Position numbers and translations under genes: made by a program
Shown: piece by piece, positions 44,141 to 54,114 of the stretch
Layout: every line of letters begins with the position of its first letter
Position numbering within the stretch: the stretch's first letter is position 1
Notes under the pieces: generated by a model
Seen by the model: only the letters and a program-made list of their open reading frames with translations
What the model was told of the DNA's origin: nothing
Databases searched by the model: none
Assembly (NCBI GenBank): GCA_022072165.1
Contig: JAJVIF010000003.1
Location: 1 to 64,000 of the forward strand
Direction of reading: 5' to 3'
DNA length: 64,000 nt
DNA from: a bacterium
GTDB taxonomy: Bacteria; JAJVIF01

Positions 44141-46258
44141 TCAGGAGTCGACCTTGTAGCAGAAAGTGAAGTCCGGTGAGGTCCCCGCTCCGTTGGTGGC
44201 ATTCACGGTACCTGTGTACTCGCCAGCTGAGCCGAGCGTGACAGTGACAGTCGCGGTCGTGCCGCCACTGGTGATCACCGCACCCGGCCCGAAGTTCCAG
44301 GAGAACGAGGTCGGACCACCAGTCGAGATCGCGCGGAACGTGACTCCCGTCTGGTTGTTCACGCCCGCTGCCATCGGACAGACAGTGAGAACAAACTGGA
44401 TCTCGGGAGCCTCCTGCGTCACCACGAAGCAGAACGGGAAGGGGGTCGAAGCCCCAGCAGCGTTCGTGGCAGTCACGGTTCCGTTGAAGGTCCCTGGCGT
44501 GGTGAAGCTCACCAGCGGCTCCGGCTCCGTCGAAGTATTTGGAGTCGCGCCACCACCAAAGTTCCAGGACCAGGTGACAGGGTTGTTGGAGGCCGTGGCC
44601 TTGAAGATCGCGCCTTCGCCAGTCTTGCCAGCGGCCGGAGTCGGGCAGCCACTGGGGGTCACCGCCGAGATCACCGGCCGGGAGAGGGTCACGTTAAACG
44701 GGACCACCTGGTAGGTGACAATCGGCAAGGCTTTGGCGGGCTGCGCATTGGTATAGGTGGGAGGGTTGTCGATGCCGAAACGATAGCTGCCAGCATTGGC
44801 GTCGCTGTTCTCAGGATCCACCACCCGGACCAGTCCCAGTACCGGACCAGCAGGGGCCGTTCCCAGCGTATTCGTGACGGTACCGCTGTACTGCGACTCC
44901 TGATTCGGCAGCCCAGAGCCCGTCTGATAGGTGAGCGCGACTTCTGTCGCCGTCAGTCCAGGCACCGAGAGCGAGACCGTGCAGTTGCCAGGGGACCCCT
45001 GCTGCACCAGCGAAACATTGGTCTGTCCGGAGAGATCGAACCCCGTATGAGCGGTCGCCGTGCGGTCCCAGTCCCGGACACGCACAGTGACCTGCGCCGT
45101 GGACCCGGCAGCAGCGCCGATGTTGACGGGCTGGTCCGGCGGGAGTACGACCGAGGCGTCGAGCGCACCGAAGGGCATGCGATAGGCAAACTGGATGGGG
45201 TCCGGAGTCGGGGTCGGCCAGCGCCAGTACAGGGAGCTTTTGCCACGGGGGTCGGTGTACTTGACCACCAGGGCCACATAGCCGTCATAGCCACCACCAG
45301 GCACCTGCTTCAGGATGATGGAATTGGTGACGGTCTGGCCAGCGTGGACCAGGTCATAGCCGGTCCAGCCGGTATAGGAAGTCCCGACATTGCTCCGCTG
45401 CCAGCCAAAGCCAGCCGCGTCATAGTTGCCGGTCATGCTGCCGCTGTTTGAGACACCAGTCCGGTTGTTCTTCGCCTCATCAGCCAGCAGGACATACGGG
45501 AAGACCGTGTTGGTCAGCCCCGGATGCCGGGTATCGCCGGTGGCATTGATGATCGACCGGGCATCCACAAAGCCCTGCGGGTTATAGGCCCCCGCCACAT
45601 CGACATTCACGTTGCCGAAAAAGGTCCGGGTGTCCCCCGGGACATTGGCGAGAAAGACAGCGCGTCCGGCGTAGCTCAGGTCGCTGCGGTTGATCGCGTT
45701 GGGGCGGACGGTCCCGAAGGCCTTGCCGCGCAGACAGTTCTCCCGGGCCGACGGTCGAATGGGGCTGGGCGGGACATCGCTGTAGCACAAACAGTCCTCG
45801 CAGGCAGTCAGCGCGTTGGGAGTGCTGGAGGTGTAATTCGGCGCATTCAGCGGGTGCTTATGGCTGAAGTTCACCTGCAGTCCGATGCCGGGCAGATCCA
45901 CGACACCAGTCACATTGAACTGCTGCGCACCGCGAATGGAGAGGAACGGATTCCCCTGGCCATCGGTGATGGCTCCCCACAATTCGAGATCGTAGTGCTT
46001 CGCCTGCGGGGACGCTTGCAGCGCACGCTCTGTCACATTCTCTACCTGGACAGCCAGTGTCTCTGGCTCGATCCGCAAGTGATAGAGCGCGACCGGCTGC
46101 TCAATGCCGGATGTCAGGTGTTCCACGACTGCGACAGGCACCGTGTCAGCAGAAGCCGGCAGGCCTCCCTGGAGTGCGACGGGGGACGTGCTGCTGCAAC
46201 TCAGCAGCAGACTCGTACTGAGCAGCCCGACGCTCAGCCCGGACCAGCGATGATGCAT
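44141..46258 (-). CDS. Lipoprotein H: family core with 4-Cys insert, two PKD domains
   Basis: 705 aa, lipobox LLSC (Cys21), GGAG upstream of the ATG. The core has HYDLELWGAITD (in place of YDLDI), NRSDLSYAGRAVFLAN, FGWQRSNVG...GWTGYDLVHAGQ, VKYTDPRGKSS and VRVRDWDRTATA. Between HPLNAPNY and NRSDL lies an insert with four Cys: CEDCLCYSDVPPS ... RENCLRGKAF. It is shared with I but absent from the other subfamily I proteins. Two PKD domains follow (about 523-609, WSWNFGGGATPN; about 610-705, FSWNFGPGAVIT) and end the protein; there is no propeller. Tandem partner of I. Confidence 0.78.
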   Translation of the reverse strand: MHHRWSGLSVGLLSTSLLLSCSSTSPVALQGGLPASADTVPVAVVEHLTSGIEQPVALYHLRIEPETLAVQVENVTERALQASPQAKHYDLELWGAITDGQGNPFLSIRGAQQFNVTGVVDLPGIGLQVNFSHKHPLNAPNYTSSTPNALTACEDCLCYSDVPPSPIRPSARENCLRGKAFGTVRPNAINRSDLSYAGRAVFLANVPGDTRTFFGNVNVDVAGAYNPQGFVDARSIINATGDTRHPGLTNTVFPYVLLADEAKNNRTGVSNSGSMTGNYDAAGFGWQRSNVGTSYTGWTGYDLVHAGQTVTNSIILKQVPGGGYDGYVALVVKYTDPRGKSSLYWRWPTPTPDPIQFAYRMPFGALDASVVLPPDQPVNIGAAAGSTAQVTVRVRDWDRTATAHTGFDLSGQTNVSLVQQGSPGNCTVSLSVPGLTATEVALTYQTGSGLPNQESQYSGTVTNTLGTAPAGPVLGLVRVVDPENSDANAGSYRFGIDNPPTYTNAQPAKALPIVTYQVVPFNVTLSRPVISAVTPSGCPTPAAGKTGEGAIFKATASNNPVTWSWNFGGGATPNTSTEPEPLVSFTTPGTFNGTVTATNAAGASTPFPFCFVVTQEAPEIQFVLTVCPMAAGVNNQTGVTFRAISTGGPTSFSWNFGPGAVITSGGTTATVTVTLGSAGEYTGTVNATNGAGTSPDFTFCYKVDS

Positions 46259-46386
46259 GAGAGGTCTCCTTGGCGGATTACAAAGGCTGATGAAGCCGCC
46301 TGATGGGTGGCAGACGACACTGGGGGCCTCACTTTAAACTGTATTCAGGCTTACCCGCAAACCATTTTTGCGAGAACCGTCCCATT

Positions 46387-48237
46387 TTAGGGGCTGACCA
46401 CGTAGCAAAACTCATACGGCACCGACGATCCTGCCGCGTTGGTTGCGGTCACCGTCCCGGTGTAGGACCCGGCAACGCCGAAGGTGACAAAGGGCTCGGA
46501 CTGTGAGGAGGTGTTCGGGGTCGCCCCGCCACCGAAGTTCCACGACCAGCTGGTGGGCGAGTTGGTAGCGGTCGCGAAAAAGTTGGTGCCATTCCCCGAC
46601 TTCCCGGCCACCGGGGTCGGACAGCCACTCGGATCCACGGAAAGAATCCGCGGACGAGGGTCTACCACCTCGAAGCGGATCAGCTGGTAGGTCACCACCG
46701 GCAGGGCATTCGCGCCACTGGCATTGGTGTATCCCGGTGGATTGTTGATGCCGTAGCGATAGTCCCCAGCTGCCGCATCTGCGGCCTCTGGGTCGACGAC
46801 CCGAACCAGGCCCAGCTGCGTCCCGAGGGCTGCGGTCCCGGCTACGTTCGTCACCGTCGCCCTAAAGCGACTCTCGTTTCCCGGCAGTCCGCTCCCTGAG
46901 AGATAGACCGCCGACACCGGGGACTCCATCAGCCCAGGCACATCCAGCGTCACGGTGCAGGTCCCCGGACCCGCCGGCTGGACGAGTGTGACATCCGCGA
47001 CCGACGATAACTCGGGGCTGGAGTGGGGGGTCGCGGTACGGTCCCAGTCGCGGACCCCGACCGTAAAAAACGCCGTCGATCCGGCCGCCTGGCCAATCGC
47101 GACCGGATCCGCCGGTGGCACCACGACACTCGCATCCAGGGCACCGAATGGAAAGCGATAGGCGAATTGCAGGGGATCGGGGGTGGGGGTCGGCCAGCGC
47201 CAGTACACGGAACTCTTGCCCCGGGGGTCGGTGTACTTCACCACCAGTGCCACATAGCCCTCATAACCTCCACCAGGGGCTTGCTTCAGGATCACGGAAT
47301 TGGTGATCGCCTGCCCCGCATGAATCACGTCGTACCCGGTCCAGCCGGTGTACTCAACCCCGATGTTGCTCCGTTGCCAGCCACCGTTCGCCGCGTCATA
47401 GTTGCCTGTGGGCTGCCCCCCATTAGAGCGCCCCTCGCGGTTGTTCTTCAGTTCATCCGCCAGGAGCACATAGGGGAAGACCGTGTTGGTCAGGCCCGGA
47501 TGCCGCTGGTCTCCGGGAGCGTTGATGACGCTCCGGACATCGAGATAGCCATCGGCGGTGATGACCCCGCCCGTGTCCACATGCAGATCGCCGAAAAAGG
47601 TACGGGAGTCAGCCGGGAGGTTGGTGAGGAAGACTGCCCGCCCGCTGTAACTCAGATCACTGCGGTTGACCGCATTCGGGCGATACGCCCCAAACTCCTT
47701 TGCCCGGAAACATTCCTGACGATTCGATGGCCGCTGGCTGCTGGGGGGGACATCGCTGTAGCACAGACAGTCCGCACAGGCCACCAGGGTGTGGGGCGTA
47801 CTCTGCTGGTAATTCGGCGCGGGGAGCGGATGTTCATGGCGAAAAGTGACCTGCAGGCCGAGGCCCGGGATGTTGGTCAGCCCCACAATCTCGAACTGCT
47901 TGGCCCCACGGATTGTGAGAAAGGGATTCCCCTGCGGGTCGGTAATCGCCCCCCAGAGCTCCAGATCGTAGGCCTTCGCCTGCGGGGAGGCTTGTGCCGC
48001 CCGCTGGGTCAGATTGTCGACCTCTGCCGTGAGTGACTCGCCATCGATCCGCAAGTGGTAGAGCGCGACTGGCTGCTCGCCGCCTGATCGGAGCACCGGG
48101 TTGACTGCCATCGGCAATCCCACTGCGTCAGATCCTGTGAGCGTCAGGTCAGTCGGCGTGGAGGACTGGCAACCAGCCAGTAGCGACAGCACAACACACA
48201 GCATCGGCATCAGGCGAGCCCAGTGGGTAGCGGTCAT
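46387..48237 (-). CDS. Lipoprotein I: family core with 4-Cys insert, one PKD domain
   Basis: 616 aa, the shortest member. Lipobox LAGC (Cys23), AGGAG upstream of the ATG. The core matches H closely (AYDLELWGAITDPQGNPFL, GGWQRSNIG...GWTGYDVIHAGQ, VKYTDPRGKSSVYWRWPTP, VGVRDWDRTATPH) with the same insert CADCLCYSDVPPS ... RQECFRAKEF. A single PKD at about 525-616 (SWSWNFGGGATPN) ends the protein. H and I are clear duplicates differing by one PKD domain. Confidence 0.78.
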   Translation of the reverse strand: MTATHWARLMPMLCVVLSLLAGCQSSTPTDLTLTGSDAVGLPMAVNPVLRSGGEQPVALYHLRIDGESLTAEVDNLTQRAAQASPQAKAYDLELWGAITDPQGNPFLTIRGAKQFEIVGLTNIPGLGLQVTFRHEHPLPAPNYQQSTPHTLVACADCLCYSDVPPSSQRPSNRQECFRAKEFGAYRPNAVNRSDLSYSGRAVFLTNLPADSRTFFGDLHVDTGGVITADGYLDVRSVINAPGDQRHPGLTNTVFPYVLLADELKNNREGRSNGGQPTGNYDAANGGWQRSNIGVEYTGWTGYDVIHAGQAITNSVILKQAPGGGYEGYVALVVKYTDPRGKSSVYWRWPTPTPDPLQFAYRFPFGALDASVVVPPADPVAIGQAAGSTAFFTVGVRDWDRTATPHSSPELSSVADVTLVQPAGPGTCTVTLDVPGLMESPVSAVYLSGSGLPGNESRFRATVTNVAGTAALGTQLGLVRVVDPEAADAAAGDYRYGINNPPGYTNASGANALPVVTYQLIRFEVVDPRPRILSVDPSGCPTPVAGKSGNGTNFFATATNSPTSWSWNFGGGATPNTSSQSEPFVTFGVAGSYTGTVTATNAAGSSVPYEFCYVVSP

Positions 48238-48321
48238 GAAAGCGCACTCCTCGCGCGGGGCATCGGACCTGCCAGCACCCCAAAGTCGGCTCCCATCTTA
48301 CCGGACCGCTGGCATGCTGGC

Positions 48322-51063
48322 CTACCATGGCGCTGCGGCTCTGGCGAACGCGAGATTGACATCCCGCTGGTAGACGATCGCAAAGGTGCCATCCGCCAGC
48401 ACGATGAGCTTGGTGTTTTCCCGCCCCACCGACCCCGCATCGATGGTCAGCAGTTGCCAGTCGGCGGTACTCACCGGCTCGGCTACCTTGGCCCGGGCGA
48501 ACCGGAGATCGGCTTTGGAGTTATCGAAGTAAGAGACTGCCGGTCGGCCATCGGCATAGACCAGCGAAGTCCGCTCGCCTGTATTGCCGATGGTGTCGAC
48601 ATCGTGAAACTCCCAGTCCGCACCACTCGCCGGAAACTCGACCTTCGCCCGCGCAAAGCGCAGGTCATCCCCTGTGTCGTAGTCATAGGTCAACGACAGC
48701 AGGCCGTTGTGAATCGCCAGCGACGGCTCTTCGCCAACCACACCATCGGTGTCGACATCGTGGGTGTCCCAGTCGGACTCAGTCAGCGGATTCGCGACCT
48801 TCGCAATGGAGCAGCGCAGGTCATCCAGACCATTGACTGAGTGCGCGATAACCAGCCGCCCGTTAAGCTCCACCATGTCCTTGTCATTCCCGGCGTTGTC
48901 CCTGGCATCCACCACCATCGTCACCCAGTCTGATGGTCCGGTGGGGACATTCACCTGCGCCCGGGCCACCTTCAGGGCACCACCGGAGACGGAGTGGTAC
49001 GCAATCGTGAGCCGTCCAGCCTGATCGATGATGGCCGACTCATCCCCGACATCCAGGAGCGTGTCGACCTGCGTCCGGTTCCATTGCGCCTTCGACGTCG
49101 GACTGGCGACAGTGGCCAGCGCAAGTTTCAGATCACCATTGGTTTCATCGAAATAGCTGATCGCCAGCCGGTCGTTGGAGACACAGATGCTGGTGTCCTT
49201 GCCGACATCTCCCTCATCATCCACCGCATAGACCAGCCAGTCGCCAGGAGCCGTAGGGACTTCCTTCGTCGCGATGGCCACATAGAGATCCGTGTCCCCT
49301 GAGACATAGAAGCTGATCACAGGCTTGTTTTGGTAGAGCACGATGTCCGTAGAGGTGCCGGAAGCTCCTGCTGATGTGATCAGGTAGTTGCTCCAGACCG
49401 GCGCTTTGGGATCCACGGTGAAGTTGAACTGATACTGCGGGGAAGGACCAGCGCCGTTGGTGACCGTGAGATAGCCCGTGTAAAAGCCAGCGGGTCCCAG
49501 TGTGACGGTCGGCGAAGCCTGGGTGCTGGTGGAAGGCGACGCGCCTGGCCCAAAGTTCCAGGACCAGCCGGTCGCTCCATTGGCGACTGTCGCAGCGAAC
49601 TGCACCGTATCACCAGCTTCGCCCACCAGCCCCGATGGCGTGACGCCGGTAATCACCGGCGGCAAGGCGGTCGACCTGACTTCGACAGGCAGCAATTGGT
49701 AGGTCCGGACCCGCAGGGCCCGCGCCGGGTCCGGCAGGATGGTGCCGGGATCGACACCAAAGCGATAGGTCCCCTGCGCCGGGTCCGCATCTTCAGGGTC
49801 CACCACCTTCACACAGGCCCAGACACGTCCTGGCGCGGCCTCGCCCAGCACATTCGTGAGCGTCCCAGTGGCGATTTTTTCATCATTGGGACGACCGCTG
49901 CCTGCCGGACCGACGGTCAGCGTCACCGGCGCTGCTGACAACGCCGGGCAAACCAGCGTGACCACAGGCGCGCCGGCTGCCCCCTGCTGAATCCTGGAGA
50001 CATCGGGGTCATCCCCAACCGTGCTGTCGGCCCCTTCAGGGGCCGCTGCATCCCAGTCGCGAATCCGGAGGCTGACACTGGCGGTGTCACCCGCTGGCAG
50101 GTCGTTGACTGTCAGGGGGGCAGTCAGCGTGAGCTTCGAGCAGTCGAGGGCGGCATAAGGCAATCGATAGGCAAAGTTCAGCACATCGGCGGGTTCTGGC
50201 GGAATTCGCAGTGACCTGCCACCCGCGCCCCGGGGGTCCACATACTTGATGAGTATCGCCACCGAAAAGCGAAAGCCTGCCCCGGCCAGTGCGGCTCCAC
50301 CCAGGGTGAAAGTATTGGTGATGCGCTGACCCCCATGCAGGTAGTCATAGCCCACCCAGCCAGCGCCGTCACCGCCGGCATTCCCCCGTTGCCAGCCACC
50401 CGTCACGGGGGCGTAGTTCCCGGTCATCGTGCCGCCATTGGACCGACCTGCCCGATTGTCCTGCGCTTCGTCCACCAGCAGCACATAGGGAAATGTGTCA
50501 TTCGCAAGTCCCGTGTGTGACAGCAGGTCACCGGCATTGAGATAGCCATCAGCATCAATGACCGCCCCAACCGGCATCGTGACTTCCCCGCCGAAGTACG
50601 ACACTGCAGGTCCTTCGGCCAGGATCAGCAGGCGTCCGGTGTACCCCAGGTCCGCCCGATTCAGACCCGAGATAGACGCGCTGAAATCAGGTGCCGGAAA
50701 GGGATGCGCGTGGGAGAACTCCAGCTCGAAGTCACCAGCAGCCGTAGTCCGCGCCCCCAGCAGCCGAAAGCTGTCGGCCTTCAGGAACTGCTGGATGTCG
50801 AGGTCATACATCAGCCCCTGCGGTGGTTGCGCCTGCGGGACTCTGACAGGAAGTACCTCTGCGGTCAGCGTGTCCGGATCCAGTGCTACCTGAAACTGCG
50901 CGGTCACCAGGTCCCCAGCTGGCAACCGTGCTCCCGTAGGCAGTCCGTAGCCCGTGGCTTCGGGATCACCTGCGAGTCCCGGCGCCACGGGAGCACCACT
51001 CCCGCAGCTGGTCAGCAACAGTGTCATCAGGTACAGGAGCGCAGCTGGGACCAGTGGCCGCAT
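48322..51063 (-). CDS. Lipoprotein J: family core, PKD domain, regular beta-propeller
   Basis: 913 aa, lipobox LTSC (Cys20). The core has QPPQGLMYDLDIQQF, NRADLGYTGRLLILAEG, GGWQRGNAG...GWVGYDYLHGGQ, IKYVDPRGAGG and LRIRDWDAAAPE. PKD at about 465-555 (WSWNFGPGASPS). Residues about 560-913 are a very regular array of about 50-residue units: DWxxxxVDxxxxVGxxxSL, then NGxLxISYxD, then DLRxARAKV; at least six are visible, ending FARAAAPW. This is the clearest propeller in the set and a good template for the degenerate ones in F, G, M and N. Confidence 0.8.
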   Translation of the reverse strand: MRPLVPAALLYLMTLLLTSCGSGAPVAPGLAGDPEATGYGLPTGARLPAGDLVTAQFQVALDPDTLTAEVLPVRVPQAQPPQGLMYDLDIQQFLKADSFRLLGARTTAAGDFELEFSHAHPFPAPDFSASISGLNRADLGYTGRLLILAEGPAVSYFGGEVTMPVGAVIDADGYLNAGDLLSHTGLANDTFPYVLLVDEAQDNRAGRSNGGTMTGNYAPVTGGWQRGNAGGDGAGWVGYDYLHGGQRITNTFTLGGAALAGAGFRFSVAILIKYVDPRGAGGRSLRIPPEPADVLNFAYRLPYAALDCSKLTLTAPLTVNDLPAGDTASVSLRIRDWDAAAPEGADSTVGDDPDVSRIQQGAAGAPVVTLVCPALSAAPVTLTVGPAGSGRPNDEKIATGTLTNVLGEAAPGRVWACVKVVDPEDADPAQGTYRFGVDPGTILPDPARALRVRTYQLLPVEVRSTALPPVITGVTPSGLVGEAGDTVQFAATVANGATGWSWNFGPGASPSTSTQASPTVTLGPAGFYTGYLTVTNGAGPSPQYQFNFTVDPKAPVWSNYLITSAGASGTSTDIVLYQNKPVISFYVSGDTDLYVAIATKEVPTAPGDWLVYAVDDEGDVGKDTSICVSNDRLAISYFDETNGDLKLALATVASPTSKAQWNRTQVDTLLDVGDESAIIDQAGRLTIAYHSVSGGALKVARAQVNVPTGPSDWVTMVVDARDNAGNDKDMVELNGRLVIAHSVNGLDDLRCSIAKVANPLTESDWDTHDVDTDGVVGEEPSLAIHNGLLSLTYDYDTGDDLRFARAKVEFPASGADWEFHDVDTIGNTGERTSLVYADGRPAVSYFDNSKADLRFARAKVAEPVSTADWQLLTIDAGSVGRENTKLIVLADGTFAIVYQRDVNLAFARAAAPW

Positions 51064-51177
51064 GGGGGTCCTCCCGGGGTGGGTCAGGCGTCATCAGCGA
51101 TCTGCTGATGCAGCCTGCAGTGGTAGCCCGTGCGTGTAACACCTGGATTACTGCGCCGTAACGGGGAAGTAAGCAAA

Positions 51178-51199
51178 CAGCCCGGCATTTGCCGGGCTG
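51178..51199 (-). terminator. Terminator of lipoprotein K
   Basis: Perfect 10-bp stem CAGCCCGGCA / TGCCGGGCTG with a 2-nt centre. The - strand continues TTTGCTTACTT. Confidence 0.75.
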
Positions 51200-51228
51200 A
51201 TGCACACAAGTAAATGGTGGAAGTCTGC

Positions 51229-54006
51229 CTAGTACCAGTCGCGCTCCAGGACATATTGCCGGAAACCACTTGGCCCTGCCGCGACCAGGCTCATGAGGCG
51301 CGGCTCTGATGCCGGCGTCAGCGTCCTCACTGCATAGGCATCCCAGAGGCCCAGATCGCTGGATAGGGTCTTGGAATACCAGTCGGTGTCGCTGATGATT
51401 TCATCATCCAGCGCTAGATCCACTGCCGGCTGCGTGAAATCACTGTTCCAGTCATAGTGCATCACGATCCGGGAGCCGATCCGCCGGCTCATCGCGACCC
51501 CCGAGACCGAGTAGTTCCCGAGGAGCGGCTTCTGAACCCAGCCACTGGGATTCGACGGGTAGGGCTGTACGGGTGCAGTCAGGGCGTGGACCGTGCCATA
51601 AATCGTGTTGTGCACGGTTAGCGTGGGCTGATTGGTTTGCGGATCGAACCAGTAGTCGATGAGCTCCAGTGGTTCATCTCCCAGACGGATCGGGTAGTTG
51701 AACCAGTGGCCCGATTCCCGGGGACTCACTTCCCCGGTCGCGAGGTACCACAGATGCTGGGCAGGTGTCCGGAGAAACAGCGACAGGTTGCCGTAAGGGG
51801 AGTCGGCAAAGAACATCTTCGACTCGTTCTTCACTTCCAGGTCTGTGAACCCAGGGCGATAGTAGAGCCAGTCGCCCGGACCCGGCGTCGCCGCGGTCGC
51901 CCGGGCGATCTCGAGGCGGTCCCCCATCATTGGATTCTTGTAAGCAAACATCAGCCGGTTGCCCCGAACCACAATGTTGGAATGCTGGGCCACCTCCGAC
52001 CCAAAGCTGTAAAAAGTGAAGTCCGCCGCGCTGGCAGGTGTGGCGCTGTTTGCGATGGCAATCCGCACCGGCCCGATGGTCCGGCGATACAGAATCACCG
52101 GGCGGTCGTTCAGCAACGTGATCTCTGGCAGCTCTGCGGCGGTGCTGGGATCCACCACACACTTCACCCAGTCCGCAGGCGACGCGGGGATGTTGCGCGT
52201 GGCCCGGTAGTAGATCAGCGCATTGCTGTCCCAGTCGATCACTGCCACATGCGCCCGGACTCCCGCCTGCGTCACGCTCAGTTCCCGGGCGTTGATGGCG
52301 GGATCAACAATGACCTCTGTGGCGTCAAGGACGCCGGGCCTGCTTACCCTGAAAGAAAATGGGAACAACGCTGAGGTGCCGCCACCATTCTGCGCCTCGA
52401 CATACCCGATGTAGGTCCCTTCGCGTCCCAACCGGACGGTGACTTCCGGTATGCCGGTAATCTCCGAGGCGGTTTCGGCTCCCCCATGCGGAAAATGCCA
52501 CTGGTAGCTGAACGCCGGCGGTGTCGTAAACACGCGGAAGGTCACCTGATCCAGCGAGTGCCCAACATCCCCCCGGGGCGTCACCTGTGTAATCACTGGT
52601 GGATCGAAGTTCTCGCCCACTTTTACACGCATGACCTGGTAGGTGACCCGCTCCAGACCGCCAAACTGCAGAGGCGTGAGGTCTGCCGGGTTCACCATGA
52701 TGCTGTAGAAGGGGCGATTCGGGTCCGCCGCTTCGGGATCGGTGAAGCGCACAGCACCGTAGTAGTAGCCGGGAGCCGGATTCAGATCGTTCGTGAGGGT
52801 CACGCTGAACTCAGCTTCATCGCCAGGCAGTCCAGTCGCGCCGGGGTTCGCAAGGGTCAGGGGTACCGGAGCGTTATGGAGCTTTGGGACATGCAGTTCT
52901 CCCACCGGTGCGCCAGACGCGCCTTCCTGGACGAGCGACACGTTCGTCAGATCCCCTAGGCGATAGCCGCTGGTCTCCGTGGCCGCCATGTCCCAGTCCC
53001 GGACACTGATCGGCTCGACGAGGCTGGTTGCACCGACCGTGGCAGCGATCCCCACTTCCGTCCCCGCGTCGACATGTGAAATGTCCAGCGCGGCATAAGG
53101 CAACCGATAAGCAAACTCCAGCACATTGGTGGTCTCGCTTGGCAGACGATTGGCCTTACCGCCACTTCCACGAGGATCGGTGTATTTGATAACGACGGCA
53201 AGACGGAGGGGCTGCTGCCGCTCAATGGCCCGGCGATAAAAGCGCAGGTAAGGGTACGCCGCCTGGCCACCATGGAGGAAATCGTAGCCGGTCCAGTTAG
53301 TCCCGTCTCCGACATTGCTCCGCTGCCAGCCACCAGCGGCGGGGTTGTAGCTGCCGGTTGGTGATCCGCCATTGCTGACCGATCGGTTGTCCAGCATCTC
53401 ATTGACCATCGTGATGTACGGAAAAACATTGCAGAACTGGACGCCCGGATTGGCGATGAAGCCCGCTGGCAGACGAGCGTAGCCATCGGCATTGCTCACG
53501 GTATCCGGGTCAAGATAGGTCAGTGTGTCAAAAAACTGCAGCGCATTCCCACCGGTCAGCACGAACAGTCGGGCGGTATATCCCAGATCGGCCCGATTCA
53601 CCCCGCTTGCCGGCTGATCCAGTTGCACCGCCGGGAACGGATGCTGATGCTCCAGATAAAGCAACAGGTCCTCACCGGCTGAACCAATGGTCCAGATCCT
53701 CAGGTTCTGTGCGGTGAGGAACTTGTCGATGTCCAGGTCATAGCTCATGGCCTGCGGCGGCTGCGCCACTCCATGACGGACTGGAGTCAGTGACGCCTCC
53801 AGCAGGTCAGGATCGATCTGCAGGTCGTACTGCCCCGCCACAAACTCCACCGCTCCCGCCCCGGAATCCAGGACCTGCGGCAGGCTGATTTGCGTCTCCG
53901 ATACCGGCAGGTCAGGGGTCTGGACTGGTCCCCCGCCCTGGCATCCGTACAAGCTCAGCAGCCCGGTTCCGAGCAGCATGGGCAGTACACGACGTCGTCG
54001 ATCCAT
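51229..54006 (-). CDS. Lipoprotein K: family core, PKD domain, beta-propeller
   Basis: 925 aa from the ATG at 54006 (GGGGGA upstream; 11-codon extension rejected). Lipobox LYGC (Cys22). The core has QPPQAMSYDLDIDKFLTAQNL, NRADLGYTARLFVLTGG, GGWQRSNVG...NWTGYDFLHGGQ, IKYTDPRGSGG and ISVRDWDMAATE. PKD at about 465-555 (SYQWHFPHGGAE). The propeller (about 560-925) has ALIYYRATRNIPASPADWVKCVVD, DRPVILYRR, RLMFAYKNP and RLEIARATAATPGPGDWLYYRPGF, nearly repeated in L. It ends VLERDWY. Confidence 0.78.
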   Translation of the reverse strand: MDRRRRVLPMLLGTGLLSLYGCQGGGPVQTPDLPVSETQISLPQVLDSGAGAVEFVAGQYDLQIDPDLLEASLTPVRHGVAQPPQAMSYDLDIDKFLTAQNLRIWTIGSAGEDLLLYLEHQHPFPAVQLDQPASGVNRADLGYTARLFVLTGGNALQFFDTLTYLDPDTVSNADGYARLPAGFIANPGVQFCNVFPYITMVNEMLDNRSVSNGGSPTGSYNPAAGGWQRSNVGDGTNWTGYDFLHGGQAAYPYLRFYRRAIERQQPLRLAVVIKYTDPRGSGGKANRLPSETTNVLEFAYRLPYAALDISHVDAGTEVGIAATVGATSLVEPISVRDWDMAATETSGYRLGDLTNVSLVQEGASGAPVGELHVPKLHNAPVPLTLANPGATGLPGDEAEFSVTLTNDLNPAPGYYYGAVRFTDPEAADPNRPFYSIMVNPADLTPLQFGGLERVTYQVMRVKVGENFDPPVITQVTPRGDVGHSLDQVTFRVFTTPPAFSYQWHFPHGGAETASEITGIPEVTVRLGREGTYIGYVEAQNGGGTSALFPFSFRVSRPGVLDATEVIVDPAINARELSVTQAGVRAHVAVIDWDSNALIYYRATRNIPASPADWVKCVVDPSTAAELPEITLLNDRPVILYRRTIGPVRIAIANSATPASAADFTFYSFGSEVAQHSNIVVRGNRLMFAYKNPMMGDRLEIARATAATPGPGDWLYYRPGFTDLEVKNESKMFFADSPYGNLSLFLRTPAQHLWYLATGEVSPRESGHWFNYPIRLGDEPLELIDYWFDPQTNQPTLTVHNTIYGTVHALTAPVQPYPSNPSGWVQKPLLGNYSVSGVAMSRRIGSRIVMHYDWNSDFTQPAVDLALDDEIISDTDWYSKTLSSDLGLWDAYAVRTLTPASEPRLMSLVAAGPSGFRQYVLERDWY

Positions 54007-54114
54007 CGAGCGATCCCCCTTATTGCAGTCACGGGTCACTCTGCTTCCTGCAGAGCGTACTTACAGGGTACGTCCCCCATCACAGGAGAGCAAACCAGTC
54101 CCCTACAGCACTAT

